Source of the DNA: Merluccius polli
Taxonomy: Eukaryota; Chordata; Actinopteri; Gadiformes; Merlucciidae
NCBI GenBank assembly: GCA_030340625.1
Contig: JAOPHQ010002055.1
Location: 7,501-71,500, forward strand
Direction of reading: 5' to 3'
DNA length: 64,000 nt
Both the position numbers and the translations under genes were made by a program. The stretch's first letter is position 1. Each line of letters opens with the position of its first letter. The notes below the pieces were generated by a model, which was not told where the DNA came from, made no database searches, and saw nothing but the letters and a program-made list of their open reading frames with translations. Shown here piece by piece: positions 1 to 29,048 of this stretch.

Positions 1-484
1 TCAGGGGGGACTGTCTATTGGGGGGGGGGGGGGGCATGTGTACTGTGTTAAACTACATGCATAGGTACACACACATTGCTTCGTTTCATGTGTGCCTGTC
101 TTACCGTGTGTGTGCGTTCCCTCTTTGTTGTGTTAATGTGTGTTTGGCGTCAATGTCAGCTAATGCACACACAGTGTGTGTGTGTGTTGTAAATAAATTC
201 AAACAAACATATGCTCAAATATTCTCATTGATGGTGCTGCCCACTGTCCATAACTCTCCGTGTTTTAGTTACTAGATCTTGTCTTGCGTGTCTTTGATGA
301 ATGTTCTCGGTTGTATGTTCCTGTGTTGTTTGAACAGTAAATAATGCCCCCCCCCCATCCTGTTTTGCCCCTCTGCTTGTCCCCCATCCTCTCCTCCCTA
401 CCCCATCCTCTCCTATCCTCCCTACCCCTCCTCTCCTCCTCCTCCTCCCCCCTACCCCTCCTCTCCTCCCTCCACCGCATCCAG
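1..484. other. snd1 intron end, no gene seen
   Basis: Simple-sequence DNA: a poly-G run at about 20-34, GT-rich blocks near 100-190 and a C/T-rich region from 345 to 483 leading into the first exon. No conserved coding signal was seen on either strand. Confidence 0.6.
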
Positions 485-17064
<16,580 letters not shown>

Positions 17065-17377
17065 GTAGGTAGTAGGGCTGATACGGTGAAAAAACATCAT
17101 ATTGTGATTTATTGTGACGGATTTTGCGATTGCAATATGATTCACTGTGAGTGGGAACGATCATTTTCGCATCCCAATTTTCATTTCCACTGAAAATACT
17201 TTCAAAATCATGATGTGTCATTTGTCGGGGTCTGTACCAAAGGCAGACCAGGGCATCTCTGCAGCACTGCAGTGTTCATACACATTTTACCCTTATCAAA
17301 AATTGCAGCTCCTGCGATTTGGATATTGCACTTGGCCATATTGCGATTTCATTTCATTGTTCAGTCCTAGTAGGTAG
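17065..17377. mobile_element. Small hAT-like MITE with 8-bp target duplication copying the snd1 exon e donor
   Basis: GTAGGTAG occurs at 17065-17072, where it is the first eight bases of the intron, and again at 17370-17377. The 297-bp element between them (17073-17369) has ends tagggctgatac and, in reverse complement, taggactgaac. The interior has no coding capacity. The left copy keeps the donor; the right copy makes a second donor-like site 305 bases downstream. TIR sequence and 8-bp duplication point to the hAT superfamily. Confidence 0.85.
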
Positions 17378-18295
17378 CACCCTCCTCCCCCACTTCAAGG
17401 TCACATCCTTTGGTGTCCTCTACCTCCTGCCCCCCCCCCCCCCCCCCCATATCCGTTGTCCTCATTGCATGTGCTTGGGCTGTTACTGAGAGTGATAGAT
17501 GGGCGGACCCGTGCCAAGAACGTGCGTGTTGCCGCTCACAGCAGGTCCTCCACAGACTCTCATCGTCTGCCGTCTGCAGTTAGGAGGTCGCAGGTCATCT
17601 CCGTGGCGAATGATAAGGGAGTGTGTGTGTGGGGGGGGGGTGGGGGGGAGACGATACGATTAGCACTTTAACCAACGGTGGAAAATTAACCCAGACATTG
17701 AGTACAGGCTGGCAATGAAGCGTCGGTCACCTTTGACCTCAGCCTCCGGCACTCTGACCCCCCCTGCCATGTTTGGGCCGATATAGATGTCCACAGCACC
17801 ATCTGTTTTGTGCTTTACCATAGCAGTCAGACACATATGGATCTGGCTGCCCTTTCAATTATTCAGAGGGCAAAACGCACACACACACACACACACACAA
17901 ACTCACAAACACATACTGGGCCGAGCAGAGTATGGCGTAGTCCCACATTTGATCTCCCCATGAACTCGCAGGGAAAACATTTCTCGGCTGTATCTGCCTC
18001 AAGTGAACCAACGCTCTCGCTCCTTCGCATTTCAGCGTTCACTTGTTTCTCCCCTGGAAACGGATGTCGGAGAAGTTTGAGATGCGACAACCTGAGCTGC
18101 GCCGTCTCTCTACTCTGTGGCGAATCTTGATACTCGCCGTCCACTGTCCCACCCCCGAGTCCTTGATTACCTTTATTACCGGCCCCACCGTGTCTGCCAT
18201 TCTCCTCCGACGCGGTACGGAAAGGGTCCGTGTCACGGAAAGACAAATTAATTTAGTTTATGAGTTCCGGGAATCCATCTCAGCGATTATGGACA

Positions 18296-18296
<1 letters not shown>

Positions 18297-18326
<30 letters not shown>

Positions 18327-18330
18327 GTGT

Positions 18331-18364
<34 letters not shown>

Positions 18365-18367
18365 GTG

Positions 18368-18424
<57 letters not shown>
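18297..18424. repeat. (GT)n microsatellite with short breaks
   Basis: GT units with GGTGT and TTGTG interruptions about every 30 bases, ending in GCGCGCGC. Confidence 0.95.
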
Positions 18425-18432
<8 letters not shown>

Positions 18433-19826
18433 CCAGGCACGGACGCAGTGAAATATTGGTGTCTATCTTTGTGCCGATAGCAGGGCCATTCTTTTATTTC
18501 GGCTCTTTGACTCTGTGTTCTGACAGTTTATGCGGGCGGTAAAATATCACGGCTCCATCTCTGGCAGTGGCGAGATGATTTGCTTGTCCTCCCAGATTAC
18601 GATGACAGTGGTAGTTATTGCTCCCAGAGCGGATGTTATTGTGGCGATGAGGAAACAAACCGAAAAAAGAGAAAAGGGACATCTCGATCCATCTCCATTT
18701 CAGTAAATCCGCATGTCCCGCCGCAAGACAAACAATAACAGTGAGATAATCAAAATACATTCATGGAAAACAAAAAAAAAAGAAAAAATATACATAATAC
18801 GTCATTAGGTTTAATTGTGCATGGCCTGGTGGCCGATGCATTAATTCATCTCCTGATTTGTTTTTCCAATTGTCTTTCCGATCTGCGTGTAGATTTTAAA
18901 ATCATCATTATTTTTCCCCCAATGCCCTTTGCCAGATGTTTGACATGCCCCCCCTCCCTCCTCTGCCAATAAGCAATCTGCATGGAGTCACATGAGACGT
19001 TCTGAATACTGTCTGGTGTGTATGGCGTTGGAAGAGTCATGGCTCATCACGGCTATGAGTGCTCATCACGCGCCATTGCCAACAAATTCTCTCGTGGAGG
19101 GAAATGTCAAAGTGTGTTTGTGTGGACCCGTTTATGTCGCCCGTCTTGTCGGGGACCATTTTCATTGGATCAAAAGTTATTTGCACATTCACAATATTGC
19201 ACATTATGTCCGATATAGGCCGTCGTTGAATTGATTAGAGGCCGTCCTTAGGAGGGGGGGGGGAAGTTATCTTGAGAAATTAGATGCGATTTCTTTTAAT
19301 ACACTCCATTTATCTGGATTTACACTGATGCATGCAAATCACCCTGAATCTGTGTATTTGTTAATTGAATTGGCTTTCCTTCAATTTCCTATGTGCCGAA
19401 TGTGCTGCCTTGCATGTTGCGATGCGCCTCGTCTTTTAGCAATTAGTCATAAAGTGTGTGGGGGGGGGGGGGGTTCATGAAGTTGTGTATAAACATGATA
19501 GTTAGAATATGTTGTTTTGGCAAGAGACTCTAAACTGCGTCACCAGGCCGGACTTCAATGCAGACAGGAATGTACTTTGCCTACAGTCCTTGCTCCACCA
19601 GGCCATCTAATCAACCTCCCGCTCCTCTATCTCCCAGCCACTCATATCGTTTTCGTCTCTGTCAAAGTTATCTTTTGCTTTGTTTCATTCGGCCGTCTCC
19701 CACCACAGGCCCAGTCTAAAGTGACACACAGCCATGTGATAAGGTTGCCTTCCTGGCCCTCTTATCTCCATCCGCGCATTTAAACAGTCTGAAGCCTTCA
19801 ACCAAAGAGCTTTTCTTTTAAATGTA

Positions 19827-19873
<47 letters not shown>

Positions 19874-20281
19874 TGTGTGTGTACATGTTATCAGTTATGT
19901 TTATGTAATTGAAGCTTTTACACCTCAAGTACTATATGTTGACATTTCACATCTCAATATTCTGAAAAAGCAAACAGCGGTAACAACACCTGAGTCTATA
20001 CTCTTGACTGCTCTGTTTGCTATGTCTCTGTATTTCCTCTCAACATTTCTGTGCTTTCAGTTCAACCTCTTCTCTACTTTTCTTTCCACATTTCTTGCTT
20101 CTTGAGTGTTTCCTGTGCTTATCTCAACAAAGCTGTGGATGTTTACTCTTCCTTTGACCTCCGTCGACCTCCAAACAACATGTAATCTCCACCAATCACC
20201 AAGTAGACACGCAATGTCTCGCTGCTGTTAGGTCCACTGGACAACCAGACGAACCAAAGAAAGAGGGATAGGGGTAACACA

Positions 20282-20567
20282 TCCTAGATCGGTGGTTCTC
20301 AACTGGTCCAGCTGTATTTATTATTTATTATTATATTATTTATTAATCAACAATGCCCTCATGCGCTGTTAAAAACCTGGAGCAAACTAAAAGCTGCAAC
20401 AATTGGGGCTAAACTCAATGAAAAAGTATAAAACATGAATAACATTGAAACATTAGTTCATTCGTGGGCTTCTTTCTAACGATGAAAGTCTGGCATATGC
20501 TCTGTGACCCGCTCAAAACGCCCACTTATGGGTTGCGACCCACCAATTGAGAATCCCTGTCCTAGAT
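20282..20567 (-). mobile_element. hAT-like MITE, family A copy 1
   Basis: An exact 8-bp duplication, TCCTAGAT, at 20282-20289 and 20560-20567 flanks a 270-bp element. Inverted ends are CGGTGGTTCTCAACTGGT and (reverse complement of the right end) CAGGGATTCTCAATTGGT. The interior (caacaatgccctcatg, agctgcaacaattggggct) is the reverse of the copies at 34115 and 55033. An ATT-rich insertion lies at 20313-20345. Confidence 0.85.
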
Positions 20568-22050
20568 GAAGTACCCTAAAAGTGTTTTTGACTACCATGC
20601 AGTATGACGTGATTTTGCAGTTAAGTTATGATCATTCGTTTACAGGGATTTAACGCTTCCTATAAGAACAGACCATACTCCCCTTGAAAGTGTATGTGGT
20701 GATACTGTACCTAGAATGGAAATGAGTATCCATGTGTCCAGTAGATCATTTAACAAGGTTGGTGTTGCTGTTGATGTTTTTATACACGTATCAAGGCCAT
20801 CTATTGGTCGGTGACCTTGAACTTAAAATGCCTCCCAGGGTTTTGAGGATGGTCTGTAATGTGCTTGCTTCATTGCACACGCATTACGCATCATAACCGT
20901 CAAAATCTTTATTTTATTCTCATATTTTCTCTGAGAATGTTTCAGAAGTAAAAACCAATACAGGATACAATAATTGACTTAAAAAGCTGCTTCTTTGGAT
21001 GCACTGTGAAGGGCCGGGCTGTTGAATAAAATACAGGACAGCAGAAACACAGAGCCCATCGTAGATTTACTGAGAGCTCTGGACGACGTGCTGGCATGGC
21101 TGACACATTTACAGCGTTGTTAAGAACGGCTATCAAACAACGCAACACAACGTATAAATCTGGCAGTTACTACAGTAAGATTACCCCGGTGTGGTCCTCC
21201 TCAGACGGCAGCACAGCCATGTTTGATTATTACATCTGAACCCTATTATGTATCTGCTCCTTCTTCTTGTGTTTGGGTGTGAGTGTGTGTGTGTGTGTGT
21301 GCAGGTGTGTGTTAAAAAATGCGTGACTGACCGTGTGTATTTCATACACTCCATTTATTAGTCCCAGTGTGAAAGTCTGTTCATCATTATGTGATCTGCA
21401 CAGCAGCATAATTGGCCTCATGAGTTAAATATAACGATAAAAAGAAGATAGCGAGAATATTCACCACCGCGGCGGAGAGACGTGTGATTAGGGCTACATT
21501 GCAAATTAGACTTTCCTTTCAAACGGCGAGTGACAAATTGTTATCAGCACTGTTTTTTTTTCTCGTATTGCTGTAATTAGGGTCTGTTGTGCATTTGCTT
21601 TTCAAAGGGGTTCAAACACTTCCCCGGTGATTTTGCTGAGGCAGTGCATTACCATACCAATCACAGAAGTACACATGTAGTTGATTGGGTTGCCGTCAGC
21701 TCTGGCCGGGCCCATTACCTCTCCATCGCTTTGACTGTTTTACACTGCGGGGTGATCAGGCATCGATATACATTCCTCTATTCTCTACTCCGCTCCAAGT
21801 TCAACTAGTGCCAGATTTGTCTTTGTTCCCCCGTTTGGATTCGGAGAGACAGGTCGTAATGTTAGCTTAAGTGTTTCCCTGTGGTGGTCGGCGCTGAGGT
21901 GACCAGAAGACACACTGCTTAACATAACCCGTCATGACACACTCACAGCATTTCCCCCGGTCTGATGCATGCAATGGACTCCGGGGAGCGCGGCTCAGCA
22001 CTACGCTATCCCCAGCAGACACACAGTAACCGATCCTACTTTTCCCTTCA

Positions 22051-22085
<35 letters not shown>

Positions 22086-22132
22086 CTCCCTCTTTTTCTC
22101 ATTGTGACTCCGAGATAAACGTCCCCCAGTGA

Positions 22133-22361
22133 CCCCCCCCCCCCCCCCCCCCCCCCCCCCATCATCGTCTCGGGTTCGACCCTTTAAACAAGTTATTCCT
22201 GTAATATGTCTGGGGAGAGCAAACGCGCAAATGGGATTGGATTGTTAGCGACACATGCCGCGACCATAAGCCGCATCACGGCTAGCCCCTCGTGCCGCGC
22301 CAGGCCTCCTCTGCCCCCCCCCCCCCTTCTACACAACCCAGAGCCCCCCCCCCCCCCCCAC
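22133..22361. repeat. Poly-C blocks
   Basis: Three C runs of roughly 15-28 bases (near 22133-22160, 22314-22326, 22346-22359). Length in the assembly is probably unreliable. Confidence 0.8.
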
Positions 22362-23129
22362 CACCACCATCTCCACCAATGAAAGGCCGCCTATTGACAT
22401 GATGATGAATGGTCCCAGCCGCCAACACGCAGCTCTTCTGGGGCTAGGGATGGAAATTGAGTGGAAATTGAGTCAGGAGGTCATCGGTTTTACAAACCTG
22501 GTTTACATGTGAACATAATCATCCTAATATGCACCCACCCACGTGCGCCCAGTGGGCTCACACACACTTTGAGGCTACTTAGCTTGAGCAAACCTAAACC
22601 TAGCGACCCTTATTCAATAGGCGTGTTGTGTGTCGACTTCGACGGCGGCTTGTTTTTGTTTTAAATGGGGTTTGCCAGATCTGGTGCGACTTAAGTGTTA
22701 GCTAGGGACCATCGATATCCTCACCGAGGCAGAACTGAAATGTAATATTGTCATTTTAAAAAAGCTTCACGGGGTTATGCCAGTCCCCGCAGAACCACAG
22801 AAATACTAATTACTAAATACTAATACCCAGCACTTGTCCTCTAATATATCGTTGCCCACTGTAACAAAAACACAAAACGTTTATTACTGTTAGATACATT
22901 AAAAACATACAGACACATTCACACTACTGGTTATAACCGAACTCTCCAAGAAGATATAATACAAGTTCAAAGCTAAGACATTGTCTGTCTCTCAGCAACA
23001 ACTAGCTCGTGAGTTAGATATCGAACATGCTCTGACTCATGCCATGGGGCTCTGACTCTCTGGGTTCTCCGGTGGCCGTCCAGAACCCTGGCGTAAACTT
23101 GTGGAGGAGGACCACCGTGCCTCAGCGAC

Positions 23130-23190
23130 GCCCTCGCCCCCCTCTCTCACCCCCTCTCTCACCCCCTCTCTCACCCCCTCTCTCACCCTG
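23130..23190. repeat. CTCTCACCCC minisatellite
   Basis: About four tandem copies of a 14-bp unit (CCCCCTCTCTCACC). Confidence 0.9.
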
Positions 23191-23394
23191 ACCCCCTTCT
23201 CTCACACCCTCACATGACTTCACAGCGACCCTGTGTTTGTGTGTTTGTGTACGTGAGGTCATGCTGTGAGTGGAAGAGGTGACACATGGCCAAATTATAC
23301 AAATGAAAAAAGAGAGACGAAGGAGAACGCCTGATAGAAACAACAATGACGAGAGGGTGAGGTAGAGAAAAACTAAAAGGGCAGCGAAAATACT

Positions 23395-23690
23395 GTGCGT
23401 GCGTGTATGTGTGTGTGTGTTGGTGTGTGTGTGTGTGTGTGTGCTTGTTTGCGTGTGTACGGGGGGGTTTAGGTTGGGTCAATTCATGTATGTGTGTGTG
23501 TGTTGGTGTGTGTTGGTGTGTGTGTGTGTGTGTGTGCTTGTTTGCGTGTGTACGGGGGGGTTTAGGTTGGGTCAATTCATGTATGTGTGTGTGTGTTGGT
23601 GTGTGTTGGTGTGTGTGTGTGTGTGTGTGCTTGTTTGCGTGTGTACGGGGGGGTTTAGGTTGGGTCAATTCATGTATGTGTGTGTGTGTT
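23395..23690. repeat. 93-bp minisatellite, about three copies
   Basis: The marker aattcat recurs at 23481, 23574 and 23667, exactly 93 bases apart. Each unit is a GT-rich block followed by cgtgtgtacgggggggttta and ggttgggtc. Because 93 is a multiple of three, both strands stay open and give a false 31-residue repeat protein. Confidence 0.95.
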
Positions 23691-24580
23691 GTGTGTGTAC
23701 ATTTGAGAGAAAGGTCTATAAAGTGCAGCATAAAGATAATCCCACGACATATATATACATGTATAGCCTAAATATCCGTATATGACGTACACACATATTT
23801 CAATGTGACACACAGCGGCTCCGGCAAAAACAGCAGAAGCGGTCCCTGGGGGGGGTCAAGGGTCAAGGTCAAAGGTGCCCGAGTTTATGAATGGAGCGCT
23901 AGCGCGGACGAGCTGCGTCAACACAACTTGACGAGGGTCAGCGTGTCACTGTGGAGTGAGACAGCATTATCCCTTCAAAGGCATAGCTCCTATCTCTCCC
24001 TGGACCACTAACAACTTGAACTGCCACAATCCTACTATACTGTACACTATGAATGCTCTATATGCCACTCATGTTGACCCGAGTCACAGACCCAGGGGTT
24101 TCTTCTGGAAGACGTGATTCATGGTTCATACATGAATCACATCTGTTTTCACTGCATGTTCCTATAATGGTGTATTTGGTTTCCCGCAAATGGTCCCCCC
24201 CCCCCCCCCCCCGATCCACATAAAACACTAAGCAAAACGGCAGATAGATGGAGAATATGAATGCATTCAGGCTCTTGTATTTTTGCGAGCCGTCGTGTGT
24301 GCGAGGTGTCACAACAGACAAACATCCAAAACCGTGCTCAGGGCTCTCCCTCACCCACGCATGAGAAACACACAGCGGACTGTGAGATCGCTCTGGTCAG
24401 GTGCTGAGGAATGTGTGGTCAGGTGTTGGTAGGATAGACTGACTTAAAAAAAACAAAAAAAGGTCAGAAAAGCTGTCTTTTTTTATATATATATTGAAAT
24501 GCTCCCGCTGTTGCTTTCACTTCAATGTCCTCTTTATTCTGTATTTATTTGATTTTTAATTTTTTTGTATTCATTTTTGT

Positions 24581-24836
<256 letters not shown>

Positions 24837-25817
24837 TTATTTTTTATTTTTTTGTATGATCACAATTTTCTTTTATGTGTTTGTGTATTTGTTAAGGTAT
24901 TTATTCACGCAGAAGAAATACATCAACATGCAGAAATGTGTGAGTGAAATGCGATCGCTGCGTGGTCCGTTTTCGGTGGTCACACACAGAATACTCTCAC
25001 ACAAATTCAGTTTGGGAATTTGGGAAAAGCCTGTTAGCATCAGTGCATTTCAAAACAGCATCAATCCACTGTCTGCCCCCGTGACCTGAGACTCGTTCCT
25101 GTGGACTTTGAAGTGAAAACGCTCAGTGGCAGACCTCAGAGAGGAGACATGTCCCTTTGAAAAGTTTATCCTGCGCTGTGAAGAACAGTTGTGTCAGCCG
25201 CTGTATGTGTGAGCGACGCATGTGAACACCACATGTGGCAAGTGTTTTTAAAGTCTACAGCCACCAACAAAACCTGTGAGCGTGTGTGTGTGTGTGTGTG
25301 TGCGGGTTTAGTGTTTGTGTGTCGTTGTGCAAGTGTATGTGTGTGTGTGTGTGTGCGTGTGTCAGTGCGTGTCAGTGTGCGTGTGTGTCAGTGTGCGTGT
25401 GCGTGTGTGTGTGCGTGTGTGGCACCATGGCTCAGGACTGTGAGCGCTCCAGCGGTCTGTAATGAAGGACTCTCAGGGCTGAAGTAAAATACATGGTGTG
25501 CCGTCAGGAGTCCTGTGAGTGATTTAGATAGCAGCTGATTCAGAGGGAGCCGTCTCTTTAGTGGCCAGGGAGTGCGGTGCTTCGGCACTAAGACTGTAAT
25601 TGCAGTGTAAGTCATCTGGGACCTGCTTTGATGGAGTCCATATGTTCCTTCCGCACCAGCCAGACGAAGAGGAATAAGAGAAAGCACACAGGCAGTAATA
25701 AGTGTAATCAATGTGATTGTTACATTCTCTCTTCCTCCTATTACAATACAAATATATGTATTTCTATGTGATGAAGGAGAGCTCATTCAGAGAGGAAGCG
25801 CTCCTAAACATAATTAT

Positions 25818-25862
25818 CTCTCTCTCCCCCTTTCTCTCTCTCTCTGTCTCTCTCTGTGTCTG

Positions 25863-25903
<41 letters not shown>

Positions 25904-25918
25904 GTCTCTGTTTCTGTC

Positions 25919-26000
<82 letters not shown>
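25818..26000. repeat. (CT)n microsatellite with GT/TT breaks
   Basis: Mostly TCTC with periodic TGTC and TTTC interruptions and one CCCCC block near 25967. Confidence 0.95.
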
Positions 26001-26001
<1 letters not shown>

Positions 26002-26156
26002 TTGTCTGGGACACAGAACGCCTCTGGGATCTCCCCCCAGTCTAATGTTTCATGTGAGCCATGTGATTATGACTAATCATTACCAATAAACTACTATTAC
26101 TGTCCTCCCGCACGCAGTCGCCATCACCGGGGTCGCAAACGTTTGTCCGGCCACTC

Positions 26157-26157
26157 C

Positions 26158-26213
<56 letters not shown>

Positions 26214-26214
26214 C
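26157..26214. repeat. (GAT)n trinucleotide repeat
   Basis: About 19 GAT/GAC units. In one frame it encodes a poly-Asp run within a 155-codon open frame, and on the other strand poly-His. Neither has recognisable flanking protein, so it is treated as a microsatellite. Confidence 0.9.
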
Positions 26215-27367
26215 GACGCCGCTCAACGCTGGGCATGCACTGAGCTGAACCGTTCCAGCGGTTTTCCGAGGACATTTTGCAAGCGGTTCAGCAGCTGTCC
26301 ACAGACAGAGAGAGGGTTTGATAGGAAGTTTTTAATAACCACCGCCCAAATTATACCGCTCCTTCTGACGCGCCGTATAAGTAAACGCGATAGACATCGA
26401 GACGGTAGATATAAAAAGACTTCTCATTGGTCATTGGATATGGACGTGCAAAATGCTTTTTTTTCCTTCTGCCCCATTATAGGCAAACACTGGGATGGCC
26501 ATCTGGTGAGAGTGGACATGGTTGAGGCCGGTGGTTTAGAGCTGGGAGTCTTTGATTTAGGCAAGGCCTTAATTAGAATTTGCCAAAATGGACGATGCTT
26601 ATTTCTTTAGAGGAAATGGACATGATTTAAATGTGGGCAGAAAGGAGCCACTGTAAAGGAACACAAACATGTGTTCTGTTAAATTGGCAAAACCATCCCT
26701 TCATTTACCGAGTTTGTTTTATTTTTTCGCACACGGTTTTTGCACGGTGTAAAAGTCGGCCAAACTCTCCGGCTAAATATAGGCTAGCCCGGCTCTCCGC
26801 CTCACGGGCGACAGAGGACTGTTTTTTTATGCATCACAAAGGGGGAAAATCCCTGTGAAAAATATGCAAAGGGAAACTATGGTTTATTGGTAGGATTTCA
26901 GGGTGTGAAGCAAGAGGGAGTGGAGGGTCCTTTGTTGGCTTTGTGGTGAAGTACTTGACAATGACTACAATGACCCAACTTTTTTTTTTGTACTAACCTA
27001 CCAGTGGGGGTTGCCAGTAGAGGTTGCCAGTATGTTGAAATGTGTGTCTTTCAGGAAAAAAGTTTAAGAAAATTAATAAAAATACAATCCCCTAATGGAC
27101 AGACCAGCTGGATGTCTAACTTACACTAAGTTAAAGCCACATTTCTCCCAAATGAATGCCAATGTTACATTAAAATGGTGTACATCCAGTGAAGGGGGGT
27201 TTAGCTGTCCGAACTGGCAACCGTCGTCCCAGAGTCCAGGTCCTGACGTGAGAGTCCGGACTCCGGAGGCTGAGGTCTCTCTGCTCTCTCTGCTGCTGTA
27301 GACATTTCTGGGAAAGCCTCCAGAGGACTCTCTGGCCAACAGGGGGCGAGGAAACCAGAACTAGTCA

Positions 27368-27383
27368 CACACAGACACACACA

Positions 27384-27429
<46 letters not shown>
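27368..27429. repeat. (CA)n microsatellite
   Basis: About 30 CA units, with AGA and ATA breaks near the start, 760 bases before the ccdc80 start codon. Confidence 0.95.
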
Positions 27430-27431
<2 letters not shown>

Positions 27432-27807
27432 CAGACTCCAAGCCAGTTGTCCATCCACATCCGAGGGGCAGAGACAGAGACAGACGCCTCCACTTCTGCA
27501 GCCACACCATCTCTTGTCGGCGTTTTTACGCGTTGCGCATTTTTCCCTTTTAGCCAAAGCGCGTCAAAAACTTTTTTTTTCACTTTCCCACGTCTGCAAT
27601 TTTTTTTTTGTTTCATAATAGCTGTTTACGTCTGGATGATGACTACAAACACAAGCTTTGATGGAGTACGAGTCACGGCGTCTCTTTTAATGGACTCAGC
27701 GGTTCACAGCGTGAGTTTTAGTGATATTACATTGTGGATATATCGCCGTTGAAGACTTTTTGCACCTGCTTTGTGTTCATTTTTTAGTTTTTTCTGTCTG
27801 AATATAA

Positions 27808-27817
27808 TATATAAAAG
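27808..27817 (+). promoter_or_regulatory. Candidate TATA box of ccdc80
   Basis: TATATAAAAG lies 375 bases before the ccdc80 ATG and matches the TATAWAAG consensus. If used, transcription would begin near 27840 and the E-box array would lie in the 5' leader. A spliced leader from farther upstream is equally possible. Confidence 0.35.
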
Positions 27818-27950
27818 TGGATTTTCACAGTGTAAGATACACTATGCTTTAAAACGGACAAGTGTATCAGGGGGCCCATGCGCCTTTTCTTTTCTTTTTT
27901 TTTTCTTTCTTTTTTTGTCTTTATTCAAGACGCGCCGGTAGTTAAGAGGA

Positions 27951-28118
27951 CTAACTCACCTGAGGACTCACTCACCTGAGGGACTCACTCTCAACTGAGG
28001 GACTCACTCTCACCTGAGGGGCTCACTCACCTGAGGGACTCACTCTCACCTGAGGACTCACTCACCTGAGGACTCACTCACCTGAGGACTAACTTACCTG
28101 AGGACTCACTCACCTGAG
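27951..28118 (+). repeat. E-box minisatellite before ccdc80
   Basis: Tandem units of 15-18 bp built on GGACTCACTCACCTGAG. CACCTG occurs at 27957, 27973, 28011, 28028, 28047, 28063, 28079 and 28111, with the variants CAACTG at 27992 and TACCTG at 28095. CACCTG is the E2-box bound by ZEB and Snail-type repressors and by some bHLH factors. It sits 75-240 bases before the start codon. Regulatory use is inference. Confidence 0.9.
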
Positions 28119-28191
28119 AGAGTCCCCCCCCCCCCTGTCCCCCCATCCCCCTCCCCCCCCCCCTGTCCCCCCCATCCCACCACCACCAACA

Positions 28192-28675
28192 ATGCTGGGG
28201 AAAGTCCTCCTCATCATCGTCGCTCTCGCGTCTCTCCTCACGTGGACAGGTGATGCCGACGAGCGCGCGCCTCACGCCAGGCGCGCCATGGGACCGAGAC
28301 CCAGAAGACGTCTCCATCCGTCTCTGATGCGGGATGAGGCGTCTCCCCCTCCGGGACCCGGGACGAGGTTCTCGCGGATGCCGGGCGGCTCCAGGTCGCC
28401 CAATCTGCTCGCCAGCTTCGCCGGTAAAAACCGGGTGCTGGTGATCTCGGCGCCGCACGAGTCGGACGGCTATTACCGCATGATGATGACCCTGCTGAAG
28501 CCAGACGTGTACTGCGAGCTGGCCGAGCGCCACGTGCACCAGGTGGTCCTGTTCCACCAGGAGGGGGAGTTGGGAGGCAAGGTGAGGAGGGTCACCCCAG
28601 AGGGCAAGGTGATGGAGGAGCCCCTGGACACCGGCCTCATCCCCAGACTCATGAGCTTCCTCAAACTGGAGAAGG
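28192..28675 (+). CDS. ccdc80: ccdc80 exon 1 (signal peptide, first DUF4174)
   Basis: 161 codons plus one base. Contains the signal peptide, a basic Arg/Pro-rich propeptide-like stretch (residues 22-75) and most of the first DUF4174 domain ending in PRLMSFLKLEKG. Donor gtaaaa. GC-rich compared with the introns. Confidence 0.96.
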
Positions 28676-28752
28676 GTAAAAAGCGATTCGTCTCTTTGCT
28701 GCATGCTGGTGGCTCTTATTCACCTGAATGCATGTACGCAGCGGGCCCCCAA

Positions 28753-28800
<48 letters not shown>

Positions 28801-29005
28801 ATGTTAATAATGAGCATAAACATTAACTTTATTGTGATCCAAAGTCCTGAAGTCGATGTGTGATGCCGTTATGTGTGAATTAATGAATAGGATCCCCCCC
28901 CCCCCTCCCCTCGCCCCCCCCCCCCCCCCCCCCCAAGACCAAACACACCAAAAATAACCAAATAATAACATTAAAGGTGCTGTAGGTAAGATTTGAGAGT
29001 TGTAA

Positions 29006-29048
<43 letters not shown>

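Noticed and set aside
23395..23690. Regularly spaced repeat that might suggest a CRISPR array
   Set aside because: Units are contiguous 93-bp minisatellite copies without unique spacers, in a vertebrate genome.
26143..26610. 155-codon frame with a poly-Asp run
   Set aside because: The poly-Asp comes from a GAT microsatellite. The 120 residues after it match nothing I recognise and show no splice or conservation clue.
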